Positions 8,333 through 17,885 of a stretch of 64,000 bases of DNA are shown here, in pieces. Source of the stretch: Flavobacteriales bacterium (lineage in GTDB: Bacteria; Bacteroidota; Bacteroidia; Flavobacteriales_F; PHOS-HE28). A program made the translations under genes and the position numbers. Within the stretch, counting starts at the first letter, position 1. Each line of letters starts with the position of its first letter. The DNA lies in the NCBI GenBank assembly GCA_016710965.1, contig JADJTW010000014.1, positions 45,975 through 109,974 on the forward strand, in the 5' to 3' direction. The notes below the pieces were generated by a model that made no database searches, was not told the origin of the DNA, and was given only the letters and a program-made list of their open reading frames with translations.

Positions 8333-9763
8333 TCACAGTTCGAATCGCTCTCCCCTTCTGGGGATCGCCACGTCCGCGAAGCCCTTCTCCATCACCAGCT
8401 TCTTCAGCGCCAGGAGCGAATGCTCCACGCCATGCACCAGGAAGAGGTGCTTCACCTGCCGGGGGTCCTGGCAGGCGAGGTAGCGCACCAGCTCGCCGCG
8501 ATCGGCGTGGGCGCTGTAGAACTCCATCTTGTCCACGCTGGCCAGCACAGGCACCCGCTCCCAGAAGATGCGCACCTCCTTGGCGCCGGAGAGGAGCTGG
8601 TCGCCCAACGTGCCGGGCGCGCAGAAGCCCACCGCCAGCACCCCGTTGGCCGGATCGGGCAGGCAGTGCAGCAAATGGTGGCGCACGCGGCCCGCTTCCA
8701 TCATGCCGCTGGCGGCAATGACGATGCAAGCCTTCTTCATGCTGTTGAGCTGCTTGCTGCGTTCGGGACTGCGCACGAACTCCACTCCGGGGAAGGTGAA
8801 GAGGTCGGGGTCCTTCAGCAGTTCCTCGCGCACCTCGGGCTTGAAGAGCTTGCTGTAGCGCCGGACGATATCGGTGGCGCTGATCGCGAGCGGGCTGTCA
8901 ACGAAGACGGGCACGCGCGGCAGACGGCCCGCATTGCTCAATGCGTTCAGCGTGTACAGGATCTCCTGCGTCTTGCCGATGCTGAAGGCCGGAATGATGA
9001 GCCGACCGCCGCGCTCCACGCACACCTCGGTCACGTGCCGCAGCAGTTCCCCCTCCGCCTCATCCATGCTTGCATGGTCCCGATCGCCGTAGGTGCTCTC
9101 GCAGATGATCACATCGGCCTGCGGGAAGGGCGCCGGGGTGGGCAGCAGTCTATCCACATAGCGGCCCACATCGCCGGTGAAGGTCAAGCGCAACGTGCGT
9201 TCGCCATCATCGATCGCCAGGTGAACGGCTGCGCTGCCCAGGATATGGCCCGCATCGGTGTAGGTGAGCGTGATGCCCGGTGCGATGCTCACCGCCTCAC
9301 CGAGATCGGCCGTGCTGAACAAGGCCATGGCCGGTGCCACATCATCCGGGGTGTACAGCGGTTCCTGTTCCTCGGGCTCGCGGCCCTGCTTCTTCGCGCG
9401 CTTCAGGTCGAAGGCGAAGTCGTATTCCTGTATGCGCGCGCTGTCCTCCAGCATAATGGCGCACAGGTCGCGCGTGGCGGGCGTGCTCCAGATGGGGCCC
9501 TTGAAGCCTTGGGCCACCAGGCGCGGCACCAGGCCGCTGTGGTCGATGTGCGCGTGGCTCAGCACCAACGCATCGATGCTGCGCGGGTCGAAGCCGAAGC
9601 GGCGGTTGGGATCTTCCTCTCGCCTGCGCACGGCCTCGCCTTGGAACATGCCGCAGTCGAGCAGCAGGCGCGTGGTACTGCCATCGTGGCGGCGGACCTC
9701 CAACAAGTGCTTGCTGCCGGTTACGGTTCCGGCAGCGCCGTGGCTGGTAAGTGAGATGGGCAT
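8333..9763 (-). CDS. MBL-fold beta-CASP RNA-processing-type hydrolase
   Basis: The 476-residue protein has a metallo-beta-lactamase domain followed by a beta-CASP domain, as in the YSH1/CPSF-like RNA metallohydrolases. Metal ligands lie in 'LSHAHIDHSGLVP' (HxHxDH), in 'TDAGHILGSAAVH' and in 'FTGDVGR'. The C-terminal 'YSAHADRGELVRYL' and 'LVHGVEHSLLALKKL' supply the late histidines and the RMMBL motif. 'VFVDSPLAISAT' marks the beta-CASP insertion. The start MPISLTSHGAAGTVTGS at 9763 fits the family; longer frames add non-family sequence. Predicted cytoplasmic nuclease acting on RNA. Confidence 0.92.
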   Translation of the reverse strand: MPISLTSHGAAGTVTGSKHLLEVRRHDGSTTRLLLDCGMFQGEAVRRREEDPNRRFGFDPRSIDALVLSHAHIDHSGLVPRLVAQGFKGPIWSTPATRDLCAIMLEDSARIQEYDFAFDLKRAKKQGREPEEQEPLYTPDDVAPAMALFSTADLGEAVSIAPGITLTYTDAGHILGSAAVHLAIDDGERTLRLTFTGDVGRYVDRLLPTPAPFPQADVIICESTYGDRDHASMDEAEGELLRHVTEVCVERGGRLIIPAFSIGKTQEILYTLNALSNAGRLPRVPVFVDSPLAISATDIVRRYSKLFKPEVREELLKDPDLFTFPGVEFVRSPERSKQLNSMKKACIVIAASGMMEAGRVRHHLLHCLPDPANGVLAVGFCAPGTLGDQLLSGAKEVRIFWERVPVLASVDKMEFYSAHADRGELVRYLACQDPRQVKHLFLVHGVEHSLLALKKLVMEKGFADVAIPRRGERFEL

Positions 9764-9844
9764 GCGGTAAAGGTGCGAAAGGGCCATGACCTCCGACCTG
9801 CATCCAGCCAGCCTCTGCAACGCATGGCGTGTAGCGCCGCCTTC

Positions 9845-9852
9845 TATCTTGG
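9845..9852 (+). promoter_or_regulatory. -7 box placing the TonB receptor transcript start at its ATG
   Basis: TATCTTGG ends 5 nt before the ATG at 9858. With usual Bacteroidota spacing the transcript would begin at or next to the start codon, meaning a leaderless mRNA. Six other genes in the window show the same arrangement. Confidence 0.4.
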
Positions 9853-9857
9853 CTGCG

Positions 9858-12773
9858 ATGCCTTCGCTCCGGCTTCTCGCCGTCCTCTTCTTCCTTACCG
9901 CTCTTGGCGCCCGCGCGCAGCAGTACAAGTTGCGCGGTGTGGTCACCGATGCCGGCACGGGCGAAACGCTCATCGGCGCCAACGTGGTGCTGAAGGGCAC
10001 CACCAACGGCGCCACCACCGACCTTGATGGCCGTTTCGAAATGGTGCTGAACGAGTTGCCGCCCTACACGCTGGTGGTGAGCTTCGTGGGCTACGCGCCG
10101 CAGGAGATCAGGGTGGCGAGCCTGGACAAGGAACTGAAGTTCAAGCTGAGCACCGATCAGGTGCTGCTGGGCGAGACCGAGGTCTTCGGCAGCCGCATCA
10201 GCGAGAAGCAGAAGCAGGCGCCGCTCACCGTGGAGAGCATGGACGTGATCGCAATCCGCGAAGCGCCCAGTGGCGATTTCTATGAGAGCCTCGGCACGCT
10301 CAAAGGCGTTGACATGATGGCGGCGAGCATGGGATTCAAGGTGATCAACACGCGCGGCTTCAACAGCACCAGCCCCGTGCGCTCGCTGCAATTGATCGAC
10401 GGCGTGGACAACCAGAGCCCCGGGCTCAATTTCTCGCTGGGCAATTTCCTCGGCTGCTCCGACCTGGATGTAATGAAGGTGGATGTGATCGCCGGTGCGA
10501 GCACGGCTTACTTCGGTCCGGGCGCATTCAACGGCGTTGTGGCCATGACCACCAAGAGCCCCTGGCTGTTCCCGGGGCTGAGCATCAGCGCCAAGGCGGG
10601 CGAGCGCGACCTGCTGGAAGGCGCGGTCCGCTGGGCGCAGGTGTTCAAGGACAGCACCGGCCGCCAGCGCTTCGCTTACAAACTGAACCTGTGCGCCATG
10701 CGCGCCACGGATTGGTTCGCCGAGGACTACGGCCCTACGAGCGACTCGCAAACCGGCGCCTCGAATCCCGGCGGTTTCGATGCCGTGAACATCTACGGCG
10801 ACGAGAACGTGACGCTGAACAACAACTACGCGCGCAACATGGACGACCGCCGCAACTACCACGGGTTGGGCATCTTCCTGCGCCCAGGGTACAAGGAGGC
10901 CGACCTCGTTGACTACGGCACCGACAATTTGAAGGCGGGCGTGTCGCTACACTTCATGAACGACAGCATCGAGGTGATCGTGGCGGCTAACTACAGCCGG
11001 GGAAGCACCGTGTACCAGGGCGAGAACCGCTACCGCTTGAAGAACATCCAATTCCACCAGGAACGGATCGAACTGCGGCGCGAAGGGAAGTGGTTCGTGC
11101 GGGGCTACACCACCGGCGAGGACGCGGGCGACACCTACGACATCTTCACCACAGGCGTGCGCCTGCAGGAAGCCAGCGGCAGCACGCAGGATTGGAACAG
11201 CGCCTACTTCACGTTGTGGGACAGCTGGATCGGCAGCGCGCTCAACCCTGGCCTGCTCGATCAGACGCAGCCCGATTACTACTCGCCATCGGAAGCCTCT
11301 CAGATCGGCATCACCAACGCCACCCAGTACGACGCCTACATCACGCAGTACGTGCTCGACCACGCCGACCTCTTCCGCAGCTACCACCAGCTGGTGGCCG
11401 ACAGCATCAATACGTACAACACCGCCGCGCTCGATCCGGCCTATGTCGCAGGTACCGATCGCTTCAATGAGAAATTCGAGGAGATCACCAGCACGCGCTT
11501 CACCGATGGCGGCTCGCTCTTCTTCGATCGCTCACGGCTGGTGCATGGCATGGGCGAGTACCGCTTCAAGCCCCTGAAGGGAAGGCGGCCCAAAGGCGAA
11601 GTGGTGGTAGGCGCCAGCACACGCCAGTACATGCCCAACAGCGTCGGCACCATCTTCCGCGATACCGGCGATGTGGTGATCCGCAACCGCGAGTTCGGCG
11701 TGTACATCGGCCTGGAGGATGTGCTTTGCAAGGATCGCCTGAAGGCCACGGCCACCTTGCGCATGGACAAGAACCAGAACTTCGATGCGCTCTTCTCCCC
11801 TGCCGCGTCGTTGGTCTTCACGCCCCAGCAGGACCGCACCTTCCGGGTCTCGTTCAGCAGCGCCCTCCGGAATCCCACGCTCGCGGACCAATACCTCTAC
11901 TACAACGTGGGGCGCGCCATCCTGCTGGGCAACATCGATGGGCAGTTCGAAGCGGGGCGCGACAGCCTCTTCACCGTGGAGAGCTTCAATGCCTACCGGC
12001 AGACCTCGGGCGCCAACCTGCTCGGCGGCTTGCAGAAGATCGACTGGTTCAACGTGGAGCGCATACGGCCCGAGAAGGTGCGCACGATAGAGGTGGGCTA
12101 CCGCGGCACGCACCTGGAGAAATTCTACATCGATGCCAGCGCCTACGCTAGCTGGTACACTGATTTCATCGGCTACATCATCGGCCTCAGCGGCCGCTTC
12201 GATCAGACCAATGGCTTCCCCATCGGCGGACTGCAGGCCTACCGCCTCGCGGCCAACGCCACCAGCACGGTGCAAACCCAAGGCGCGAACATCGGTGTGA
12301 GCTACTTCCGCAAGAAGATGACCTACAGCATCAACTACAGCTACAATAAGCTCGCAAGCGGCGACGACGACCCCATCATCCCGGCCTTCAATACGCCACT
12401 GAACAAATTCAACCTCGGTTTCACCGCGCACGACATGAAAGTGCCCGGCACCGACAAGCGCAACCTCGGCTTCGGCATCAACTGGAAATTAGTGGAGGGA
12501 TTCACCTTCACCGGATCGCCGCAGTTCACCGGCCCCATCCCCAGCTACGACATGGTGGACGCGCAAGTGAACGTGAAGTTCCCCGTGCAGCACCTCACCA
12601 TCAAGCTCGGCGCCAGCAACCTCTTCGGCATACTGCCGCTGTTCGATGACGCCGTGGAGAGCGGCGACAAATTCGATCGCGTATTGGACAACCGCGTGCG
12701 CATGGTGTACGGCGGGCCGTACGTGGGCAGGCTCGGGTACTTGCAGCTCATCTATGAGCTGGATAAGCGCTAA
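9858..12773 (+). CDS. TonB-dependent receptor with carboxypeptidase-like N-terminal domain
   Basis: The 971-residue outer membrane receptor starts at ATG 9858 with a signal peptide (MPSLRLLAVLFFLTALGARA). Residues about 25-110 form a CarboxypepD-regulatory-like domain ('LRGVVTDAGTGETLIGANVV', 'GTTNGATTDLDGRFEM'). A TonB plug follows ('GVDMMAASMGFKVINTRGFN', 'LQLIDGVDNQSPGLN', 'VIAGASTAYFGPGAFNGVV'). The rest is a beta-barrel ending in aromatic 'YLQLIYELDKR'. No SusD partner lies next to it, so it is more likely an iron-complex, cobalamin or small-molecule receptor than a glycan importer. The stop overlaps the convergent gene by 4 nt. Confidence 0.93.
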   Translation: MPSLRLLAVLFFLTALGARAQQYKLRGVVTDAGTGETLIGANVVLKGTTNGATTDLDGRFEMVLNELPPYTLVVSFVGYAPQEIRVASLDKELKFKLSTDQVLLGETEVFGSRISEKQKQAPLTVESMDVIAIREAPSGDFYESLGTLKGVDMMAASMGFKVINTRGFNSTSPVRSLQLIDGVDNQSPGLNFSLGNFLGCSDLDVMKVDVIAGASTAYFGPGAFNGVVAMTTKSPWLFPGLSISAKAGERDLLEGAVRWAQVFKDSTGRQRFAYKLNLCAMRATDWFAEDYGPTSDSQTGASNPGGFDAVNIYGDENVTLNNNYARNMDDRRNYHGLGIFLRPGYKEADLVDYGTDNLKAGVSLHFMNDSIEVIVAANYSRGSTVYQGENRYRLKNIQFHQERIELRREGKWFVRGYTTGEDAGDTYDIFTTGVRLQEASGSTQDWNSAYFTLWDSWIGSALNPGLLDQTQPDYYSPSEASQIGITNATQYDAYITQYVLDHADLFRSYHQLVADSINTYNTAALDPAYVAGTDRFNEKFEEITSTRFTDGGSLFFDRSRLVHGMGEYRFKPLKGRRPKGEVVVGASTRQYMPNSVGTIFRDTGDVVIRNREFGVYIGLEDVLCKDRLKATATLRMDKNQNFDALFSPAASLVFTPQQDRTFRVSFSSALRNPTLADQYLYYNVGRAILLGNIDGQFEAGRDSLFTVESFNAYRQTSGANLLGGLQKIDWFNVERIRPEKVRTIEVGYRGTHLEKFYIDASAYASWYTDFIGYIIGLSGRFDQTNGFPIGGLQAYRLAANATSTVQTQGANIGVSYFRKKMTYSINYSYNKLASGDDDPIIPAFNTPLNKFNLGFTAHDMKVPGTDKRNLGFGINWKLVEGFTFTGSPQFTGPIPSYDMVDAQVNVKFPVQHLTIKLGASNLFGILPLFDDAVESGDKFDRVLDNRVRMVYGGPYVGRLGYLQLIYELDKR

Positions 12774-13729
12774 TCGGCTTTCACCAGTCTGAATACGCGC
12801 AGGTCGTCACCTGCGCTCATCCGTAGGATGTAGGCTGCTGCATTCAGCCGAGCGAAGTCGGCCTGCTCGATGCGCGCACCGCTCCAGATGATCCGTCCGC
12901 CCGCGTCCAACAATTCGTAGCGTTCACTTCCGGTGGTGTTGCGCGGCACGATGCGATCAGTGAAGGATGTGCTGAAGATCAAGTCGGTTCCTTCATCGGG
13001 AGCAATATCCGTGGATGCATTCCAAGTGATGATGCAGATGCCACCGCCGCCTGTGGCGGCAGGTGAACTATTGCCGTTTCCACCGCCACCGCCACCGCCG
13101 TAGTTGGCGCCGACCTCGGCGGGATCGGCCGCAGTACACGTGTTGTCGATGAAGCCTGCGCCCTTGCCGCCATCGCCCGCAGGAGCACCGCCACCTGAAC
13201 CACCCGTGCCGCCGGGCGTAAGACAACCGCCGGGCATGTATGCGATCGTATTGCCACCGATGGTGCCATTCGCATTCGGTCCTGCTGCGCCGCCACCTCC
13301 TCCGCCGAAGTAGGTCCAGTAGCCACCGCCGCCTGCCGCACCGGTGCGCGCCAGTTGTCCACCGAGCCCAACGCCGCCTGCACCGCCGCCACCTATGTTC
13401 GGATTGGGTACCGTAGTGGCGTTCTCTCCCGCTCCAGCGAGAATGCCCATGCCGCCTACGATGGTGGCGAGCTCACTACCGCCCGCACCTACCACAATGG
13501 AATACGTAGTGCCCGGCGTGACGTTGAAAGTGCCGCGCGCATATCCTCCTCCACCACCGCCGCCACCTCCGTTGCTGGCACCATTGCCTCCGGCGCCCAC
13601 CAGTTCGAAGGTGACCGACGTGACCCCGGCAGGCACGGTGAACGGGCCGGAAGAGGTGAAGACCTGCTGTTGTGCGAGCAGTGCTGTGCTGAGCACGCAG
13701 AGCATCGCAATGGAAAGGAGAAGTCTCAT
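12770..13729 (-). CDS. Glycine-rich secreted protein with T9SS-like C-terminal tail
   Basis: The 319-residue protein starts at ATG 13729 (MRLLLSIAMLCVLSTALLAQ). The mature N-terminus 'FTSSGPFTVPAGVTSVTFELVGAGG' is the common start of glycine-rich surface domains. Residues 45-230 are about half glycine ('GGGGGGGGGYARG', 'GGGGGGAAGPNANG'). The last 80 residues ('RYELLDAGGRIIWSG...AYILRMSAGDDLRVFRLVKAD') have the pattern of a type A T9SS sorting domain. Likely function is surface exposed and structural or adhesive. Strong strand-specific GGN codon use makes long spurious frames on the other strand. Confidence 0.85.
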   Translation of the reverse strand: MRLLLSIAMLCVLSTALLAQQQVFTSSGPFTVPAGVTSVTFELVGAGGNGASNGGGGGGGGGYARGTFNVTPGTTYSIVVGAGGSELATIVGGMGILAGAGENATTVPNPNIGGGGAGGVGLGGQLARTGAAGGGGYWTYFGGGGGGAAGPNANGTIGGNTIAYMPGGCLTPGGTGGSGGGAPAGDGGKGAGFIDNTCTAADPAEVGANYGGGGGGGNGNSSPAATGGGGICIITWNASTDIAPDEGTDLIFSTSFTDRIVPRNTTGSERYELLDAGGRIIWSGARIEQADFARLNAAAYILRMSAGDDLRVFRLVKAD

Positions 13730-13790
13730 GGTATCCTGGTTAGCCGAACGGCAGGTTGAATCGAAAGGTAGTTGCTCGATCGGTACCCGT

Positions 13791-13827
13791 CCTATAAAGA
13801 AGAAGCCCGATCCATGGACCGGGCTTC
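13791..13827 (-). terminator. Rho-independent terminator after the deiminase-like gene
   Basis: On the minus strand the stem AAGCCCG (13820-13826) / CGGGCTT (13803-13809), with a TCCATGGA-containing loop, is followed by TCTTCTTTATAGG. It sits 20 nt past the stop of the gene ending at 13846 and before the start of the glycine-rich gene, so the two are separate transcripts. Confidence 0.7.
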
Positions 13828-13845
13828 CCATGAGTTCGATCGCGA

Positions 13846-15624
13846 TCAATCCTTCACCACCTTGATGGTGCTGCGCCCCTTGGCACTTTCCACCACCAGC
13901 ATGTAGGCGCCTTCGGCCAGGTAGCTCAGGTCCGCGAATGCGCGTTGGTCGCTATGCATGGGACCATCCTGAATGCGCATGGCTTCACGGCCCAGTGCAT
14001 CGCGCAAGGTGATCCGCACTCGCTCGCTGCCTGCATCGGCCACGGTGATCATGAGGATGCTGCTGGTGGGATTGGGGAACACGTCGGCGATGACAGGACC
14101 GTTGACGCCGTTCAAGCCCGCGTTCAAGTCAAGCACGCGGAACTTCCACCAGCCATCAGGAGCAACAATGGGACGCACCTGTTCCTTGCCGCTGTTGGCC
14201 GTGGCGTGTATGTAGTAGTACACGATGCTGTTGGCTGCCTGTGCGGGAATACCAGCGCTCCAGGTGTTGTTCGCCCCCGGCACCATGGGCACGCTGTTGA
14301 ATCCTGCGGTGGTATCGGTGGTCCAATACACCTCAGCGCTTTCGATACCGGAACGGTGGCGTATGTAGGCATCGACCATGTACGGGTTGATGGTCTCGTA
14401 CGTATCCGGAAGGCGTTGGTGCCGGATCAGCAGCGGATCGTTCACACCGATGGCCTTGGTGATGCAGTGGATGGCACCGCTCGCGCTGATGATGTTCGCA
14501 CCGTTGTTGTCGCAATCGATGGGGACGATGCGATAGCCGGGCAACGCTTCGCGCAGGATGCGCAGGCCAGTGGTGTCGTACTGCTCACGATAGGTGGGCA
14601 CGATCACGGTCTTGTTCAGGAAGAGGTTGTTGGCGTAAGTGCGGTAGCTGGCCGTGGGCGGATAGGCACCACCCGTGCTGCTGGGCATGGGCACGCGGAT
14701 GATGCGATAGGGCGTGCCGAAGACCGAGTTGTAGTTGGCCACGATGGCCTGGATGTTCTGCTCCAACTGCGGACCATCGCTCTGGCCGGTGGGGAATTCC
14801 CCGATCAGCAGGGTCTCCTCATCGAGCAGCTTCATATGCATGTCGATGTGGTGGATGCCATCATAGGGCAAGGTGTTCATGAGGATGTAGCGGCCCTGTT
14901 GGATGCCCATCCACTGCTCCATGAGGTCGCGCACTTGCTGCTCCGTCTTCACGGTCTGGTTGTACTGGCCGTTGGGGCCGTTCTCGTCCAGGACCAGTTC
15001 GCTGCTGAAGGCGGTGCCGAAGCCGTCGGCCATGAAGTTGCCGCCGGTATGCACCAGGTCGTACGGCGCTTGCGTGGTGCTGTAGACAGCAATGCCCTTC
15101 GCATTGCCGATGGGATCGCTCATGGCATCGTCCAGCGGACGCGGGCGATTGTAGATCCAGTCGAGCAGGTACAGCGAGTCCACCTCGTTCTCGTAGATGC
15201 ACTCGGGTCCGAAGTCGCGCGTCCACACACTGTTGAAGCCAGCATTGAGGAAGGTGATGTTGCTGAAGTCGGTGAGCGCACCACCATTGGCGGTGTTCTG
15301 CAGGTAGCTCGTCACCCCGGACTGATCGTCGGTGACGATCATCACTTCGCACTCCTGAACGGCGGCGAGGACGATCTGCTTGAGGATGCTGGGATAGGTG
15401 GTCCACGTGATCACCAGCGTCTGCACCTCCTCCCATTCAGCCATGGTGCGCGGTACGAAGGTGGGCGGCGTTTCGATGCCGCGGTCGAGGCTGGCGCGGC
15501 TGTCGCGATAAGCTGGGATGAGCGGCACTTCATACGGCGCCAGCACATGCGGCAGTCCTTGTTGCTGCGCGAAGAGCGGTGCTGTTGCGAGCAGTGCAAG
15601 GATGGAAGCGGAAATACGGTTCAT
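13846..15624 (-). CDS. Secreted agmatine deiminase/peptidylarginine deiminase-family protein with T9SS tail
   Basis: The 592-residue protein starts at ATG 15624 with a signal peptide (MNRISASILALLATAPLFAQ). Residues about 40-470 form a PAD/agmatine deiminase domain: 'MAEWEEVQTLVITWTTYP', 'WTRDFGPE', 'HIDMHMKLLDEETLLIGEF', and 'SASGAIHCITKAIG' with the catalytic Cys. The C-terminal 80 residues ('VFPNPTSSILMITV...AEGAYMLVVESAKGRSTIKVVKD') are a type A T9SS sorting domain. The enzyme would hydrolyse guanidino groups outside the cell; the substrate (agmatine or protein arginine) is open. A -7 box TACCTTGC lies upstream at 15642-15649. Confidence 0.92.
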   Translation of the reverse strand: MNRISASILALLATAPLFAQQQGLPHVLAPYEVPLIPAYRDSRASLDRGIETPPTFVPRTMAEWEEVQTLVITWTTYPSILKQIVLAAVQECEVMIVTDDQSGVTSYLQNTANGGALTDFSNITFLNAGFNSVWTRDFGPECIYENEVDSLYLLDWIYNRPRPLDDAMSDPIGNAKGIAVYSTTQAPYDLVHTGGNFMADGFGTAFSSELVLDENGPNGQYNQTVKTEQQVRDLMEQWMGIQQGRYILMNTLPYDGIHHIDMHMKLLDEETLLIGEFPTGQSDGPQLEQNIQAIVANYNSVFGTPYRIIRVPMPSSTGGAYPPTASYRTYANNLFLNKTVIVPTYREQYDTTGLRILREALPGYRIVPIDCDNNGANIISASGAIHCITKAIGVNDPLLIRHQRLPDTYETINPYMVDAYIRHRSGIESAEVYWTTDTTAGFNSVPMVPGANNTWSAGIPAQAANSIVYYYIHATANSGKEQVRPIVAPDGWWKFRVLDLNAGLNGVNGPVIADVFPNPTSSILMITVADAGSERVRITLRDALGREAMRIQDGPMHSDQRAFADLSYLAEGAYMLVVESAKGRSTIKVVKD

Positions 15625-15641
15625 GCGAGGGGGTTGAAGGC

Positions 15642-15649
15642 GCAAGGTA
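15642..15649 (-). promoter_or_regulatory. Candidate -7 box of the deiminase-like gene
   Basis: TACCTTGC on the minus strand, 17 nt before the ATG at 15624. The same octamer occurs before the subtilase gene and the ACP phosphodiesterase gene. Confidence 0.4.
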
Positions 15650-15720
15650 TGCGGGCCGCTCTCTCCCCTGCATCGCTTACGACCGAAGCGCCGTTCCTTC
15701 CGTTGGATGGTCTTGGACGC

Positions 15721-17829
15721 CTAGGGCATCTGCTCCAGACGGACCTCCGTGGGGACGCTTCCTCCGATGTTCTGCAGGATGCCATCACGGTCATTATCCT
15801 GGCCCACGTAGCGCACCACACCATCGAGGTTGCAATCCTCCACCCAATAGCCCGTGACCGTGTTGGTGGGCACGCTGCCCCCGATGCGCGTGAGGATCGG
15901 ATCGCGGTCGTTGCCGGAGCCCACGTAGAGCAATTGGCCATCGAGCAGTGCATTGCCCATCCATAGCGCGTTCACACCGCCGATGGCCCGCTGTGCTTCT
16001 GTGCCGTAGGTGCTTGTGGCCGGGATCGTGAAGTTCACCGTAGCAGGCGATCCGCCGAAAGCCACGCCGTTGCCGGTCATCGTGCCCAGATGGTTCCGGT
16101 GGCGCACGGCCAGGCGATACGTGCCGGGTCCGTAGTTGAAGAGCACATTGTCCGTGCCATCGGCCTTGATGATGCTGCCATCCTTGCACAACAGCGCGTT
16201 GCGCGTGGCCAGCAATGCATAGGGCGCGGTGTTCGCTCGCAATTCCAATCGCACCCAATCCACCACGGCACGGGCCCCGGTCACAGCCAGCACGTTCGCG
16301 TTCGTGTTCTCTCCTCCCCCGCCGCTCAGGTTCGTGAATCCCATGGCCGTGTAGGGTTCGGTGAGCGGCACCAGTCCTGCGGTACGAAGCGCATCGCGCA
16401 TCTGGCCCGTGGCGGGCAGGTACGCTCCTTCGAGGAAGACCTTCGGCGCGACGCTCACCGCGGGTGAGTAGCTCGCGCAGTTGGCGATGATGTACTGCAA
16501 GCTGTTGTTCGCATTGATGCGACCACCGGTGACGATGGTGCCGGGCAGGTTGCCCACCTGCTCCACGCCACTGAACAAGGCCTGGCGCACGGCCAGCGCT
16601 GCGCCGTCGGGATCGGTCCGCGCGAGGGTGGCCAGCCCGGTGCATGGCGCGCTGTATAGCAGTGCGATCACACCGGCCGTGAGCGGCGTAGCGAAGCTGG
16701 TGCCGCTGGTAGTGGTGTAGGTGTTGCCCGTGGTGGTGGTGCGCACGCTCGCTCCGGGCGCGCCTACGTCGATGGTGTTGACGCCGTATGCGCTGAAGGT
16801 GCGCTGATCGTTCGCATCGGTAGCGGTGACGCTGATCATGAACGGACTGCTGCAAGCCGTGGGCATATCACCCACTGCATCAATGTTCACGTTGTTGTTG
16901 GCGGTGGCGCCGCAGCTAAGGATGCCGGCAGCGCCCAGCGTGTCGTAGAAATTGCACCAGAGCGGGTAGTTATTGGGGTTGGCGTTGTCGATGCCCCAAC
17001 TGCTGGTGGTAGCCACAACGAATGCCCCTTGGGTGCCATTGGTATTGTTCCATCGACGCCGTTGGACCAAGGGATAGGTATAGCTGGCGATGACGTTCGC
17101 TTCGGTGAGGCTTCCGATGCGCACCGGCATGAGCTTCACGTTCCAGTTGGCCCCCACAACGCCCGCGCTGTTGTTGCCAACGGCGCCGGCCATGCCCGCG
17201 CATGACGTGCCATGGCTCCCGCTGAAGAGCGTATTGTCGTTGTTGGCCGCCGGGTTCCATCCGTACACATCGTCCACGTAGCCGTTGGCATCATCGTCGA
17301 TGCCGTTGTTGTCGATCTCCGCAGCATTCACCCAACTATTCGCATTCAGGTCAGGATGGACCCGGTCGAAGCCTTCGACAACGCACACTACGATGGCATC
17401 GCCATTGGCAGTGGTGCCGCCGGTGGTGATGTTCCATGCCAGATCGGTATCGATGTCGTTGTCCTGCGGGTCCACATGATGCCACTGCTGGTTGAACTGT
17501 GTGTCGTTCGGCACGATGCGCTCATCAATGGTGTGGTCGTTCTGCGCGATCATGACGGCCGGATGGCGCCGCACGGCAGCGAGCATGGAGGCTTGCGGGA
17601 CGTTGGTGTTGAAGGTGAGCAGCCAGATGCGCATCGGTGCGCTGGCTTCATGGTCGACCTTCAACGCAGTGGGAACACCGCCAAGCGTGGCCAGGTCGCT
17701 GACGATGGCATGCGCCGTGGCCTCGGGCTTGAGCATGACCAGCAGATGACCAGCAATGATATTGGGCTCCTGGGCGGAAATTGTCGCGACAAAGAAGAAC
17801 GCAACGAGCGTTGAGAGAAGGATGCGCAT
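15721..17829 (-). CDS. S8 (subtilisin-like) serine peptidase, secreted
   Basis: The 702-residue protein starts at ATG 17829 (MRILLSTLVAFFFVATISAQ, signal peptide). A propeptide-like segment precedes an S8 domain. The catalytic His is in 'GSHGTSCAGMAGA' and the catalytic Ser in 'TSGTSFATPLTAGV'. The segment expected to hold the catalytic Asp reads 'VVCVVEGFDRVHPDL', with Glu where 'D-T/D-G' is usual. The C-terminal about 80 residues carry two copies of a Bacteroidota tail repeat ('YVGSGNDRDPILTRIGGSVP', 'YVGQDNDRDGILQNIGGSVP') containing D/N-rich, possibly Ca-binding loops. A -7 box TACCTTGC lies at 17851-17858. Confidence 0.9.
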   Translation of the reverse strand: MRILLSTLVAFFFVATISAQEPNIIAGHLLVMLKPEATAHAIVSDLATLGGVPTALKVDHEASAPMRIWLLTFNTNVPQASMLAAVRRHPAVMIAQNDHTIDERIVPNDTQFNQQWHHVDPQDNDIDTDLAWNITTGGTTANGDAIVVCVVEGFDRVHPDLNANSWVNAAEIDNNGIDDDANGYVDDVYGWNPAANNDNTLFSGSHGTSCAGMAGAVGNNSAGVVGANWNVKLMPVRIGSLTEANVIASYTYPLVQRRRWNNTNGTQGAFVVATTSSWGIDNANPNNYPLWCNFYDTLGAAGILSCGATANNNVNIDAVGDMPTACSSPFMISVTATDANDQRTFSAYGVNTIDVGAPGASVRTTTTGNTYTTTSGTSFATPLTAGVIALLYSAPCTGLATLARTDPDGAALAVRQALFSGVEQVGNLPGTIVTGGRINANNSLQYIIANCASYSPAVSVAPKVFLEGAYLPATGQMRDALRTAGLVPLTEPYTAMGFTNLSGGGGENTNANVLAVTGARAVVDWVRLELRANTAPYALLATRNALLCKDGSIIKADGTDNVLFNYGPGTYRLAVRHRNHLGTMTGNGVAFGGSPATVNFTIPATSTYGTEAQRAIGGVNALWMGNALLDGQLLYVGSGNDRDPILTRIGGSVPTNTVTGYWVEDCNLDGVVRYVGQDNDRDGILQNIGGSVPTEVRLEQMP

Positions 17830-17850
17830 GAAATATCGGTTGGAACGGCC

Positions 17851-17858
17851 GCAAGGTA
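17851..17858 (-). promoter_or_regulatory. Candidate -7 box of the subtilase gene
   Basis: TACCTTGC on the minus strand, 21 nt upstream of the ATG at 17829. Confidence 0.4.
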
Positions 17859-17885
17859 GCGGGATCGCATGCTCGAGTCCCAGCG

